NCBI GenBank assembly: GCA_029864405.1
Contig: JAOTTP010000001.1
Coordinates: forward strand, 96,909 to 160,908
DNA: 64,000 nt
Direction of reading: 5' to 3'
Source: Nitrospirota bacterium
GTDB lineage: Bacteria; Nitrospirota; Nitrospiria; Nitrospirales; UBA8639
The notes beneath the pieces were generated by a model, which had not been told where the DNA came from, made no database searches, and worked only from the letters and a program-made list of their open reading frames with translations. Both the position numbers and the translations under genes were made by a program. Below, piece after piece: positions 29,805-39,824 of this stretch; the stretch's first letter is position 1; each line of letters begins with the position of its first letter.

Positions 29805-30308
29805 CTACTCCGTCTTTTGACCACGGGTATACGTACCGGACTTTCCCCCGGACTTCGACACGAGGGCGATTTCTCCAAACTCCATGCCCTTATCTACCGC
29901 CTTACACATATCGTAAATGGTCAGAGCTGCCACGGTAACCGCGGTCATGGCCTCCATTTCCACGCCTGTGTTCCCGGTCGTTTTCACGGTCGCTTCAATA
30001 ATAATCGCATACCGTCCATCAGGATTAAGCTGGGAGTCTTCTTTGAAATCAACATCCACGCCGGTGAGAAGTAAAGGATGACACATCGGGATCAGATCCG
30101 GAGTCCGTTTGGCCCCCATCACCCCGGCCACTTGAGCCACGGCCAGCACATCACCCTTCGCAATCCGACCTTCATGAATTTTCTCCAGGGTTTCCGGCAA
30201 GACAAACACCTTGCCCTGGGCCACCGCCACACGCTCGGTTGGACGCTTGTCAGTCACATCCACCATTCGAGCCCGCCCCGATTCATTAAAATGCGTCAGA
30301 TTCGCCAT
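29805..30308 (-). CDS. moaC: Cyclic pyranopterin monophosphate synthase MoaC
   Basis: [57 protein letters not shown]. Confidence 0.96.
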   Translation of the reverse strand: MANLTHFNESGRARMVDVTDKRPTERVAVAQGKVFVLPETLEKIHEGRIAKGDVLAVAQVAGVMGAKRTPDLIPMCHPLLLTGVDVDFKEDSQLNPDGRYAIIIEATVKTTGNTGVEMEAMTAVTVAALTIYDMCKAVDKGMEFGEIALVSKSGGKSGTYTRGQKTE

Positions 30309-30474
30309 AATCTTAAATAATCAAAGATGAAAAAATCGCTTGCAAATCAGTAAATTATAAAGACAGAGGAAAAACAACGTCAAGCAAAACATCCCACTGA
30401 ACACTCCCTTGACAGCCGAGCGCATTCCACCTATAAACAGTCGGTAATACCTTACTACTCAGAGATTTTTTCCC

Positions 30475-30828
30475 ATGGACCCCATCGCCATCACACCTAA
30501 TCCGGTCCTCGCCAACAAAAAATTAGGGCTCCTGCTTTCGACCTCCCCTGAGCATCCCAATGCCGAGACGGTCTACCACCTCTCCAAAACCGCGTTGGCC
30601 AATAAGGTGGATACCTATCTGTATTTCATTGATGAAGGTGTCCTCAATCTGAAGGATCCGCGCTTTGCCGAATTGGGGAAGGAAGGGTTGAAACTCTTTG
30701 TGTGCGCCTATGGATGCCAACAGCACCACATTTCCACAGACGGCTATGGCAAAGAAGTGAATTTTTGCGGCCTCGTCATCCTCTCCAACATCATCGACGG
30801 TTGCGACCGCTTCCTCGCCTTTAATTAA
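30475..30828 (+). CDS. DsrE/DsrF-like family protein
   Basis: KLGLLLSTSPEHPNAETVYHLSKTAL...VFVCAYGCQQHHI-type DsrE layout. Confidence 0.7.
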   Translation: MDPIAITPNPVLANKKLGLLLSTSPEHPNAETVYHLSKTALANKVDTYLYFIDEGVLNLKDPRFAELGKEGLKLFVCAYGCQQHHISTDGYGKEVNFCGLVILSNIIDGCDRFLAFN

Positions 30829-31110
30829 TTTCTCGCCCCCCTCGCCTGTGTCTCCACCATTCATACAAAGCCCCAGATATTCGAGCCAGTTTTACGGGGA
30901 CCAAAAAACATGGGCAAGCTTCTTTTTTACTTCATTGGCGTCAGTGTGGTGCCGGATCCGCGCATTGTGTGAACCGATTTTTGAGGGTTCTTTGCTGCGT
31001 TGCCTTTAATCCAACCCATAATCGTCATCTTTACGGACTTAATGGTTGAAATGGCTACAACCAACATTTCAAATTGCAACTAAACCAACCAGACGGTACA
31101 GTCGCAAGTA

Positions 31111-33639
31111 ATGCTTACTTCCACGCGCCATTTAATTCTTGAGACCGCCATAGACATGTTGGGACGGGACGGCGTCGGTGCGTTGACGTTAGAGCATGTC
31201 GCCCGAGAAGCTGGACTCAGTAAAGGAGGGCTACTCTATCATTTTGAGGGGAAAGAACAGTTACTCGAGGGGCTCATCGAATTGCTCATACACGATTTGG
31301 ATTGCAAGCAGGTTGGAGAATTTCTCACAAACTCCATTTATGAGGAGCATCCCAGGGCTGCTTTTAGCCCAGATGCGGTGGAGAACCCTGTCAACCATCG
31401 GTCCCTTCGAGGGCATGAAATTGCCTCCATTCTCATGGCAGCGCTTGCCATCAACCCACATCTACTGGAACCCATTCGAGAGCGGTACCAAAACTGGCAG
31501 CACCTTTTTCTGGCCAACACCGTCGATCCGACTCGTTCACTCCTGGGGCGGCTGGCTGCCGAAGGTCTGTGGTTCAGCGAGGCCTTAGGATTAGCCCCAC
31601 CAACTCGCGAGCAACGGGCCGCACTTGTTCTGGAGATCCAATCTCTCACACAATCAGGAGAACCGATGCGAGAACCATCCACGACCATCCTATTGCCCAC
31701 ACAGCCCCAAGACGCCTTCGCGGAGTTGGGCTCCCTCAGTGCCAATATACAGAAACTCGAACAGCGAGCTCACCAACCCACACAGGCGTCAGCGCGTGCA
31801 CTGCTGGCAAAACAATATCCTCAAGGGTTTTGGCAGGGCGATTTAACCGCCGACACCACACTGGAATCCGATTACGTGTTGCTCTTGCTTTGGCTCTATC
31901 CACCGGAGGCCGGTGGGTGGGAGTCCGGGATCCAGACCAAAGTGGACAAAGCCATACGCACCATCCTTGACCGGCAGCTTTCAGATGGGGGATGGAACAT
32001 TTACTCGGAAGGGCCGGCCGAAGTGAACGCAACAACTCGTGCCTACGTGGCGCTTCGGGTTGGTGGCTATGATCCCGCCCAGCCACTTATGGAGCGTGCA
32101 CGAGAATGTATTCTTGCCCTTGGTGGGCTTCAGGCCACAAATAGCTATACGAAGAACAATTTGAGCATGTTTGGTCTTTTTCCGAGAAAGTACACGCCCA
32201 GTGTTCCACCTGAACTGGTCCTCATCCCTGGAAATGTTTTGTATGAAATTTCATCGTGGAGTCGCGCTATCGTCGTCCCCCTCTCTATTCTCCAAGCTTC
32301 CGGCGTGCAGCGCCGTGTGCCTGGGAATTGGACCATTGACGAACTCTTGGTGCCCAATCGGAAGCTGACGTTTCCGAGAAAAGATCCCTTTTCTCTGATG
32401 TTTCATCAAGTGGACAAGATTTTAAAACTCTGGGAAAAGCGTGGCTTTAAGGATATCCGTGCCAAGGCGATTCGGGAAGCTGAGAAGTGGATGCTCGACC
32501 ACATGCGGTTCACAGATGGGCTGGGAGCAATCTTTCCGGGAATGATGTATGCCCTTATGGCGATGGATGCTCTTGGCTATGAACGGGACCATCCGGATTT
32601 TATTGATACACTTGGCCAGCTTGAAGGGCTTATTCTTGAGCGAGAAACTGCCCTGCAGTTTCAGCCAAGCTTGTCCCCAGTTTGGGATACCGCCATCTCG
32701 ATGTTCGCACTGGGAGAACTCGGAATTGCTGAGCCGGAAGCCATGCAGCGGGCAGCGGACTGGTTATTGAGCAAAGAGATTCGCCGCAAGGGAGACTGGT
32801 CGGTGAAGCGCCCGAACTTACAGCCCGGAGGATGGCCCTTCCAGTTTGCCAACGAACTGTACCCGGATATTGACGATACCGCCATGGTCTTATTGGCCCT
32901 AGAGCATGCGAAGGCATCAGATCCTGATCGACAGGCCCGTGCCGAAGGTCGTGCCATCAACTGGTTATTAGGCATGCAATCCTCGGATGGTGGTTGGGCG
33001 GCCTTTGATGTCGATAATGATTGGGCCTTACTGAACAAGGTCCCCTTCGCAGACCATAATGCTATGCTCGATCCAAGCTGCCCAGATATCACCGGCAGGG
33101 TGTTAGAGGCACTCTGTCGACGGGGATACACACACCAACACCTGGCGATCGCGCGCGCTGTCCAATATCTTTTGGTCCACCAACAAGCTGATGGGAGTTG
33201 GGATGGACGCTGGGGAGTGAATTATACCTATGGGACATTCCTCGCCGTGCGTGGCCTTCGCGCAAGTGGTTCCCCGACTACGAATTCCGCAATCCAGCGT
33301 GCGGCCACATGGATGCGCTCAGTCCAAAACCATGATGGCGGGTGGGGGGAAAGCTGTGCCAGCTATGAAAAGCAGAAATTTATTGCAGCATCAAGCACCC
33401 CTTCACAAACGGCCTGGGCCTTGCTCGCACTTGAAGCGGCTGATGATCGAGCCTCCACGTCTGTTCAACGTGGGATCGACTGGCTGCTGACCCATCAAAA
33501 TCAGCAGGGATGGTGGGACGAAGAACTCATGACAGGAACCGGATTCCCTAATGTTTTCTATTTGAAATATCATTTGTATGCCCACTACTTTCCCTTGTTG
33601 GCCCTTGGCACATGGCAAGCAGGCTCAAAAAACTCATGA
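31111..33639 (+). CDS. TetR-family regulator fused in frame to squalene-hopene cyclase
   Basis: aa 1-~185: TetR HTH (LEHVAREAGLSKGGLLYHFEGKEQLLEGL) and C-terminal domain; aa ~186-842: SHC with DIDD catalytic motif (ELYPDIDDTAMVLLAL) and QW repeats; one uninterrupted 842-aa ORF. Confidence 0.93.
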   Translation: MLTSTRHLILETAIDMLGRDGVGALTLEHVAREAGLSKGGLLYHFEGKEQLLEGLIELLIHDLDCKQVGEFLTNSIYEEHPRAAFSPDAVENPVNHRSLRGHEIASILMAALAINPHLLEPIRERYQNWQHLFLANTVDPTRSLLGRLAAEGLWFSEALGLAPPTREQRAALVLEIQSLTQSGEPMREPSTTILLPTQPQDAFAELGSLSANIQKLEQRAHQPTQASARALLAKQYPQGFWQGDLTADTTLESDYVLLLLWLYPPEAGGWESGIQTKVDKAIRTILDRQLSDGGWNIYSEGPAEVNATTRAYVALRVGGYDPAQPLMERARECILALGGLQATNSYTKNNLSMFGLFPRKYTPSVPPELVLIPGNVLYEISSWSRAIVVPLSILQASGVQRRVPGNWTIDELLVPNRKLTFPRKDPFSLMFHQVDKILKLWEKRGFKDIRAKAIREAEKWMLDHMRFTDGLGAIFPGMMYALMAMDALGYERDHPDFIDTLGQLEGLILERETALQFQPSLSPVWDTAISMFALGELGIAEPEAMQRAADWLLSKEIRRKGDWSVKRPNLQPGGWPFQFANELYPDIDDTAMVLLALEHAKASDPDRQARAEGRAINWLLGMQSSDGGWAAFDVDNDWALLNKVPFADHNAMLDPSCPDITGRVLEALCRRGYTHQHLAIARAVQYLLVHQQADGSWDGRWGVNYTYGTFLAVRGLRASGSPTTNSAIQRAATWMRSVQNHDGGWGESCASYEKQKFIAASSTPSQTAWALLALEAADDRASTSVQRGIDWLLTHQNQQGWWDEELMTGTGFPNVFYLKYHLYAHYFPLLALGTWQAGSKNS

Positions 33640-33960
33640 CCAAACCCTGGCACTAAACCGAATCAGACAGAGTCGGCCCTCCACAACCATACAATACTTT
33701 CCACAGGGTGATCTTCCCTCGTAGATAGACAAGTGCGGCCCAGACGCTCCAGGAAATACATCTGCGGCCTGCATGAAGAAACAAAAAGGAAAAGCGTAAA
33801 AGTCCTACACGACAAGGCCACGCATCACCTGATGCCTCCCCAGGAGGCGATAGCCATGAGTTAAATGGATCGCACAGAACAGGTGAGGACGGATCAAGGC
33901 CGAGTGCGCCAACAGCAGCCCCTTCGACTTCGCCCAGATCATGCTTTTTCGGTATTCCGT

Positions 33961-34983
33961 TTACCGCTGGCTTTCAGGTTTCCAGCTCAGTCCGATATTG
34001 AGAATGCGTTGAATCAGTGCTTCATAGGAAAGACCGGCTCGTTCAGCCGACTCGGCAAGATCTTCGCCATAGGCCAATTGGGCATTGGGATTGGCTTCCA
34101 GAATATACAGGTGTTCCTGAGGATCTAATCGAAAATCCATCCGGGCATAGCCGTTTAATCCCAAAATATGATAGGCCCGCTTCGCCGTTTGTTGAATATA
34201 CCGCACCAGCTTGGGACTAAGGCCCTCAACCTCACCCGATTGGATCCCATATTTTTTTTGATATTTCGTACTCCATTTCACCCGGGCCGTCGCAATCGGC
34301 AGGGCATCAGGAGGAAGATTGTTCAGGTGCAGCTCCCAAACCGGCAGGGCTTGCAATCGTCGATTGCCTAACACACCGACATACAGTTCCCGTCCTTCAA
34401 TGTATCGCTCAACTATGACGCTCGTGCCCACACTCTGATGTACAAATTCAACCCGTTCTTTTAATTTGTCTCCGTCGTGGACGATGGACGCTTGAGAAAT
34501 CCCCAGAGAGGCTTCTTCACTAATGGATTTGACAATGACCGGAAAAGGAAACTCTTCGGCCCACTTGATCACCCGCCCCATGGGATAGACCACAAACTCC
34601 GGGCATCGGATGCCATGATAAGCCATAATTTTTTTTGACCAGCCTTTATCGCGAGTGAGCACGAGCCCCTTGGGATTACAGCCGGTATAGGGAACTCCCA
34701 AAAGCTCCAAATAGGACACCACATTTTGATCGAACTCCGGATTGCCATTGAATTCTTCGAGCAGATTAAAGGCAATGTGCGGCTTCCAATCCGTCACCAG
34801 GTTATCAATGACACTTAAATCATCCCTGACGCCTACGGCCATCACTTCATGGCCAAGATCGCGTAGAGTGGAGACCACATCAAATTCGGTTTTCCATTCC
34901 ACCTCAGCCAAATCGGCATGCTCCACATCCTCGGGGGGCACGAGATCTTGATGCATGAGGACCATGACGCGAAGCTTTCTCAT
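33961..34983 (-). CDS. ATP-grasp protein, D-alanine-D-alanine ligase-like
   Basis: VPYTGCNPKGLVLTRDKGWSKKIM, ARMDFRLDPQEHLYILEANPNAQL; start MRKLRVMVL overlaps upstream gene stop. Confidence 0.85.
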   Translation of the reverse strand: MRKLRVMVLMHQDLVPPEDVEHADLAEVEWKTEFDVVSTLRDLGHEVMAVGVRDDLSVIDNLVTDWKPHIAFNLLEEFNGNPEFDQNVVSYLELLGVPYTGCNPKGLVLTRDKGWSKKIMAYHGIRCPEFVVYPMGRVIKWAEEFPFPVIVKSISEEASLGISQASIVHDGDKLKERVEFVHQSVGTSVIVERYIEGRELYVGVLGNRRLQALPVWELHLNNLPPDALPIATARVKWSTKYQKKYGIQSGEVEGLSPKLVRYIQQTAKRAYHILGLNGYARMDFRLDPQEHLYILEANPNAQLAYGEDLAESAERAGLSYEALIQRILNIGLSWKPESQR

Positions 34984-36035
34984 AACACCACCCGATGTCG
35001 TCCACCATGCAGATAGTTCATCGTTTGCACCGTCAGCAAAATCGTAAAGTCCACTTTTGCTTGTTCTTCTGGGACGGCTAACCGCAAATTTCGCTCGCGG
35101 CAATGCGCCATCATATCTTGCAGAACTTGATCAATGGTGTACTGATATTCTCCCGTCCATGCGGCGACCTTCCGACGAACTTCTTTGCGAAACTTCCTGA
35201 TAAAATTCTCCGCGGACGGATTCGCCGATTGACCCGGATCCCCCGAAAATAGACGCCGCAAGTCCCGATCGTAAAAGTTTGGGTAGTCCAACCCATACCG
35301 TTCCCGCTTGTCCTGGTAATGTTCCCGGAGTGTTTTGTGAAGACGCTGGATGGGGTCCACCTGTTCTCTGGTGGTCACGATTGGTGTAACTCCCGCTAAT
35401 TCCTTCATGAGCGCATCCATATATTCCAATTTTTTGAGTGCCGGCCATCCGGTGTATCGCTCACGCCAATGTGAGTGCGGCGTGAGCCAGACGGCAAAGG
35501 TTTCGGCAAAATCTTCGTCCGGATGACTCTGGGCATACCACATATCAAGATGCAAGACAAAGCTTTTACTATAGGGCTTTGGCAAATAACAATCGGGATA
35601 CGGAACCGAGGTATGCCCAAACATCTGTTGACGGCTACGCCGACGCCGTAAGCGGTAGGCATTCTCAATCGCGTGGCCTGTTTCGTGTCGAAGAATTCGC
35701 ATACACCATTCCGGGGTCCCGCCCTCCACTTCCAACATTTGATTGAGTTCCAGTTTGGCTAATCGCGGATGCCCCATATAAAACGGCACGGCAAGACCCG
35801 GCGTGCCATCAGGCGAATACCAATCGTCAGACAACCATATGTGGGGACGAAATACTAACCCTTGATCTTTCAATTCGCGGTATAACTGACGGACGCATTG
35901 ACCCAATTCAGTCCCGGAAATACGGATCTTCAAATCGGACATCCGGAGATTCAACAGCTGTTCATCAGACCAGGAAACCCATTCAGGCTCTGCGGGGACA
36001 GGGGGCTGAATATCAGGCAATAAATCCAAACTCAT
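34980..36035 (-). CDS. Putative zinc-binding metallopeptidase
   Basis: HETGH (HExxH) motif followed by HPDEDFAETFAVWLTP. Confidence 0.8.
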   Translation of the reverse strand: MSLDLLPDIQPPVPAEPEWVSWSDEQLLNLRMSDLKIRISGTELGQCVRQLYRELKDQGLVFRPHIWLSDDWYSPDGTPGLAVPFYMGHPRLAKLELNQMLEVEGGTPEWCMRILRHETGHAIENAYRLRRRRSRQQMFGHTSVPYPDCYLPKPYSKSFVLHLDMWYAQSHPDEDFAETFAVWLTPHSHWRERYTGWPALKKLEYMDALMKELAGVTPIVTTREQVDPIQRLHKTLREHYQDKRERYGLDYPNFYDRDLRRLFSGDPGQSANPSAENFIRKFRKEVRRKVAAWTGEYQYTIDQVLQDMMAHCRERNLRLAVPEEQAKVDFTILLTVQTMNYLHGGRHRVVL

Positions 36036-36455
36036 TACCTCCCATACCAGTATCGATTTTTGATCATCATCAAAACACTTTCGTTGGAATCAGACTATGC
36101 CCCTTGACAGAACATAACCCCTCAACCGGCAGATGATGTTCAAATCTTCACTCCATTCCCTCTATAAGTCAAAACCTCAACTATGCCTCACCTATTCTCA
36201 CTTGACCACTTGCATTCCATAGCTTTTACCTTTTTGCCTATGGTAGATTGCCCCTCTTTTTTGGGATTCCTTCATTCAGTACCATGCAGTTTTTTATTCA
36301 CACTCCGAGTCAGCGCGTCTGAAGAATCAGTGCTCAAGGCTTCATTCTTTTTTTTTGGTCTTCATTCATTTTCGGCCAAACGCCTGTAGGCTCTCTCCCC
36401 TGTTGATTCTGACGACTCCTTAAGCCTGACCGGTAGAACCACAGGAGATTCATCT

Positions 36456-36608
36456 ATGTATCGCTGTGAAAAATGCCAAGGAACGATGTTACTTGATCGG
36501 GAAGTCGACATGGAATCAGGAATGTCTCTTCTGGTCTTCTGGTGTATTAATTGCGGCTTACGGAAACAAGCCGAACGAGCGCCGATTCCTCTCATCGAGG
36601 TGTCCTAG
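36456..36608 (+). CDS. 50-aa zinc-ribbon-like microprotein
   Basis: MYRCEKCQGTMLLDREVDMESGMSLLVFWCINCGLRKQAERAPIPLIEVS; two CxxC motifs, AGGAG SD 8 nt upstream; below ORF-track length cutoff. Confidence 0.7.
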   Translation: MYRCEKCQGTMLLDREVDMESGMSLLVFWCINCGLRKQAERAPIPLIEVS

Positions 36609-36891
36609 CGCAACCACTTGATCGCTCAATCGTTTGATCAGGATCGGCAGATGAGACCTGAACATCATGCCTATTCGGGTCATCGGTGAAAATTTTCAGG
36701 GAACTTGGTGGGGGGAAGGGACAAATCAGTGATGACCCATCTCATCGCACAATATTCCTGCTCGGGTCCGACCATCGCGGAGGATTCGTTTCTTGTGATG
36801 GCATGAAGTTCCGCTTTATGTAGACCGTCAGCGGGAAACATCGAAAGGTGATCCCGCTGACAACCATCAGGAACCAGGAGAGCAGAAGAAT

Positions 36892-37428
36892 CTAGGAATC
36901 CGCGTCCAATTCCAAATTCCAGTATAAGTAATCCCGCCAACTTTCCGGGGCATGGCGGATACCGATCATTAAGGTGAGACGTGGAGTCCATTTAGGTTTG
37001 ACGGGCTCCTTGAGTAATTTCATCCCCGCCTCTTTAGGAGTGCGCCCGCTTTTCCGGTTATTACATCGCCAGCAGGCCGTCACAATATTTTCCCAGGTTT
37101 TCCTCCCACCTTTGGCAATAGGCACCACATGGTCAAAGGTCAATTCCTCAGTTCGAAACCGTGTATGGCAATATTGGCAGGTATAGCGATCCCGAGTAAA
37201 AATATTAATACGAGAAAATTTCACCGCATGATGATTTGACCGGAGTTTGACCATGTTGAGGAGACGCATCACGGAAGGCAATTTAAAGGAAATGGACACT
37301 CCTCGAATATCCCGATCATAAAATTCAAGGACTTCGACCTTTCCTTGCCACAATAAATTAATGGCTTTTTGCCAATGCACGACTCGCAATGGCTCATAGG
37401 TGGCATTGAGTAGGAGGGTCATTTCCAT
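36892..37428 (-). CDS. HNH endonuclease family protein
   Basis: CQYCHTRFRTEELTFDHVVPIAKGGRKTWENIVTACWRCNNRKSGRTPKEAGM. Confidence 0.93.
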   Translation of the reverse strand: MEMTLLLNATYEPLRVVHWQKAINLLWQGKVEVLEFYDRDIRGVSISFKLPSVMRLLNMVKLRSNHHAVKFSRINIFTRDRYTCQYCHTRFRTEELTFDHVVPIAKGGRKTWENIVTACWRCNNRKSGRTPKEAGMKLLKEPVKPKWTPRLTLMIGIRHAPESWRDYLYWNLELDADS

Positions 37429-37569
37429 ACAACATGACTCACGCGAATCCGCCTGGTTAGATAAAACTCTGTTCCTATATCACCGACGAATCCATAGAAT
37501 CAAGAGACCTCATACACCTGTTGTTGCACGAAGAAAAAGTTGATATATTAGGGGTTTTGGCCATTTGAG

Positions 37570-37905
37570 ATGAACATGACCTCGAACTTCTATCCGGTTG
37601 CCAAAATTGAAGACCTTCCTCCAGGCACCAGCCAGAGTATTGAACTCCAGGATCACGGCATTGCGTTATTTAATCTTGAAGGCGAAATCTATGCCCTGGA
37701 TAATACCTGTCCACATGCCGGAGGACCATTGGGAGAAGGATCCATGAAGGGAGACTTGGTCGAATGCCCCTGGCATGGATGGAAGTTTCATATCAAGACC
37801 GGGGTCTGTCAAAAACATCCTAGTCCAAGCTGGAACGTGCCGTGTTATGAGGTGCAGGTGGCAGATGGGATCATCCACGTCGCCCCACGGGATCGTGAGG
37901 AGTAA
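37570..37905 (+). CDS. Rieske [2Fe-2S] ferredoxin-like protein
   Basis: CPHAGGPLGEG...CPWHGWKFHIKTG Rieske motifs. Confidence 0.93.
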   Translation: MNMTSNFYPVAKIEDLPPGTSQSIELQDHGIALFNLEGEIYALDNTCPHAGGPLGEGSMKGDLVECPWHGWKFHIKTGVCQKHPSPSWNVPCYEVQVADGIIHVAPRDREE

Positions 37906-38039
37906 GGGGTAAGGGGTAAGGCGTAAGTAATGAGAAGTCAGGAGCAAAGAGTAAAGATACATTCAGCACATTCAGTCACGTACTTTTATTCAACCACCTA
38001 CTCCTTACGCCTTACTTTTCATTCCTCACTTTTTATCCC

Positions 38040-38615
38040 TCACGCTTCACGTATGACGGACCCGAGAACGCCGCTGGCCTGCTTGCCGAAGCACGGCGCA
38101 GGCAGGGCGGACCCTTCGAAATCGCTCAGGGCAGGCTTGATCAACATTCTGCTAGGTAGGGATGAAATTTGATCGCCATGAGGAAGAGGCGGCAAATTCT
38201 CAAACGGCATCAATTGTTGGGCCGCTAACGAGATCACTCGAATCGTTTTTTCCTTACTATCCACTCTCCAGGCATATTCCCGCTCGATCCACTCTACAGA
38301 GCCCTTCTCTCGCACAATTTTACGCACCACATATTTATCCTCGCCCTGAGCGGCTACCTGCCAGTCTCCTTCGCGAAACGGAATGCCCTTTGTCACCAAA
38401 TCATCCACCATCAGCTGAACCGCCTCGTCCAGAGTATACCCTTGCCGGGACCGGTGTTTTTTCACTAGCTCCAACGCTTCCAACGCAAGAGGATCATCAG
38501 GAAGTTGATAGCCTTTTGGCTGCACATAGCGATAGAGCAGAACAAATCCTATAACCAGACACACAACCAGAATAAATCCGGTGATTTTTTTAAATTGAGT
38601 CGACATGCCATTCAT
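38040..38615 (-). CDS. Hypothetical membrane-anchored protein
   Basis: One N-terminal TM; C-terminus probably extends into repeat-like DNA near 38060-38150. Confidence 0.55.
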   Translation of the reverse strand: MNGMSTQFKKITGFILVVCLVIGFVLLYRYVQPKGYQLPDDPLALEALELVKKHRSRQGYTLDEAVQLMVDDLVTKGIPFREGDWQVAAQGEDKYVVRKIVREKGSVEWIEREYAWRVDSKEKTIRVISLAAQQLMPFENLPPLPHGDQISSLPSRMLIKPALSDFEGSALPAPCFGKQASGVLGSVIREA

Positions 38616-38965
38616 CCATCTGTTCTATTCTGAAAATTTTCTCCACGGGGCCCTGATCATTCCCCGATCAGAGCAAACCCGTCAAGTGGCCACCCGATTA
38701 ATAGGAGTGTTATAGCACACATACTCCCTACATGCCTCTTGCGCGTTTCTTGAAATTCATGAGAACCCTCTCAGAGTAGGGCAATCAGGCGTACCAGCTC
38801 ATCATCCGTCTGGCGGCTTTTAATTTCGTAGCTCCGACAAAGCTTCCTGCAGAGCAGGAGGTACGACACCATTATTATCGCGGGGGTACCGCATGGTAAG
38901 CCAGCATGCCGGATGACAGATTCCGGAAAGCGTCTGACAAATTCAAAATAGAATCCCCTGCCGGA

Positions 38966-38992
38966 CAGCTGGGCAGCTGGGCAGCTGGGCAG
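38966..38992. repeat. Short tandem repeat (CAGCTGGG)x3 plus partial
   Basis: CAGCTGGGCAGCTGGGCAGCTGGGCAG. Confidence 0.9.
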
Positions 38993-39080
38993 CAAATCAT
39001 TCTGGCACGTATTCCGATGGTCATTCGACCACCACAAAGTGGAATTGGCTCTGAATAACTATCACAGAAAGAAGGAAATG

Positions 39081-39707
39081 CTAGGTCTTTGGTGATGTTG
39101 TCGGTTCTCGTTCCCACAAAATTTCTGCTTCTCCCTGTTTTTTTGCCACCCACCGCGCAAACACAAACAACGCGTCACTCAGCCGATTGAGAAAGGCAAC
39201 CAATTCCTTGGCGATCGTTTCTTCCTTCGACAACGTGACACAAAGCCGTTCGGCACGACGACAGATTGTACGGGCGACATGCAGCAACGCGGCAAATTGT
39301 CCGCCACCAGGCAAAATGAATTCTTTCAAGGGCATAAGATCCTTTTGGCATTCATCTATCAGATGCTCCAAGTGGGCGACGTCCTCCGAGGTTACGGTTG
39401 GCATATTCGGAAACGATTCTCCAGGAGCGGTCGCGAGAATGCCACCCAAATCAAATAATTTATTTTGCGTCCATTTCAATATGTTCCCCATATGTGCAGA
39501 AACATCTGCATTCGTTCCGGTCTGTCCATTCGAAACACGGGCCAAGCCAAGCATGGAATTCAATTCGTCCACTGTGCCGTAGGCTTCCACGCGCACGGAA
39601 TCCTTCCAGACTTCCTGCCCCCCAGCCAATCGGGTTTTCCCTGCATCACCCGTGCGTGTATACACTTTTGAGATTCGCATCAGTCCCTTCTCCTTTCCTT
39701 GCCTCAC
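39081..39707 (-). CDS. Cob(I)alamin adenosyltransferase, PduO type
   Basis: KVYTRTGDAGKTRLAGGQEVWKDSVRVEAYGTVDELNSMLG, ICRRAERLCVTL. Confidence 0.94.
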   Translation of the reverse strand: MRQGKEKGLMRISKVYTRTGDAGKTRLAGGQEVWKDSVRVEAYGTVDELNSMLGLARVSNGQTGTNADVSAHMGNILKWTQNKLFDLGGILATAPGESFPNMPTVTSEDVAHLEHLIDECQKDLMPLKEFILPGGGQFAALLHVARTICRRAERLCVTLSKEETIAKELVAFLNRLSDALFVFARWVAKKQGEAEILWEREPTTSPKT

Positions 39708-39824
39708 TCACCAATCCAATCCGACTTCGCACACGCACCTTCCCATCCTGCCCGTCTTGCGGTCGCGCTGCAGCAGACTGAGAAAAGCCATTGGCACACC
39801 TTTCAAAGTAGACTCATTCGTCGA

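Noticed and set aside
38966-38992. CAGCTGGG tandem repeat as CRISPR or binding array
   Set aside because: Contiguous 8-bp units without spacers; too short for CRISPR and no associated cas genes
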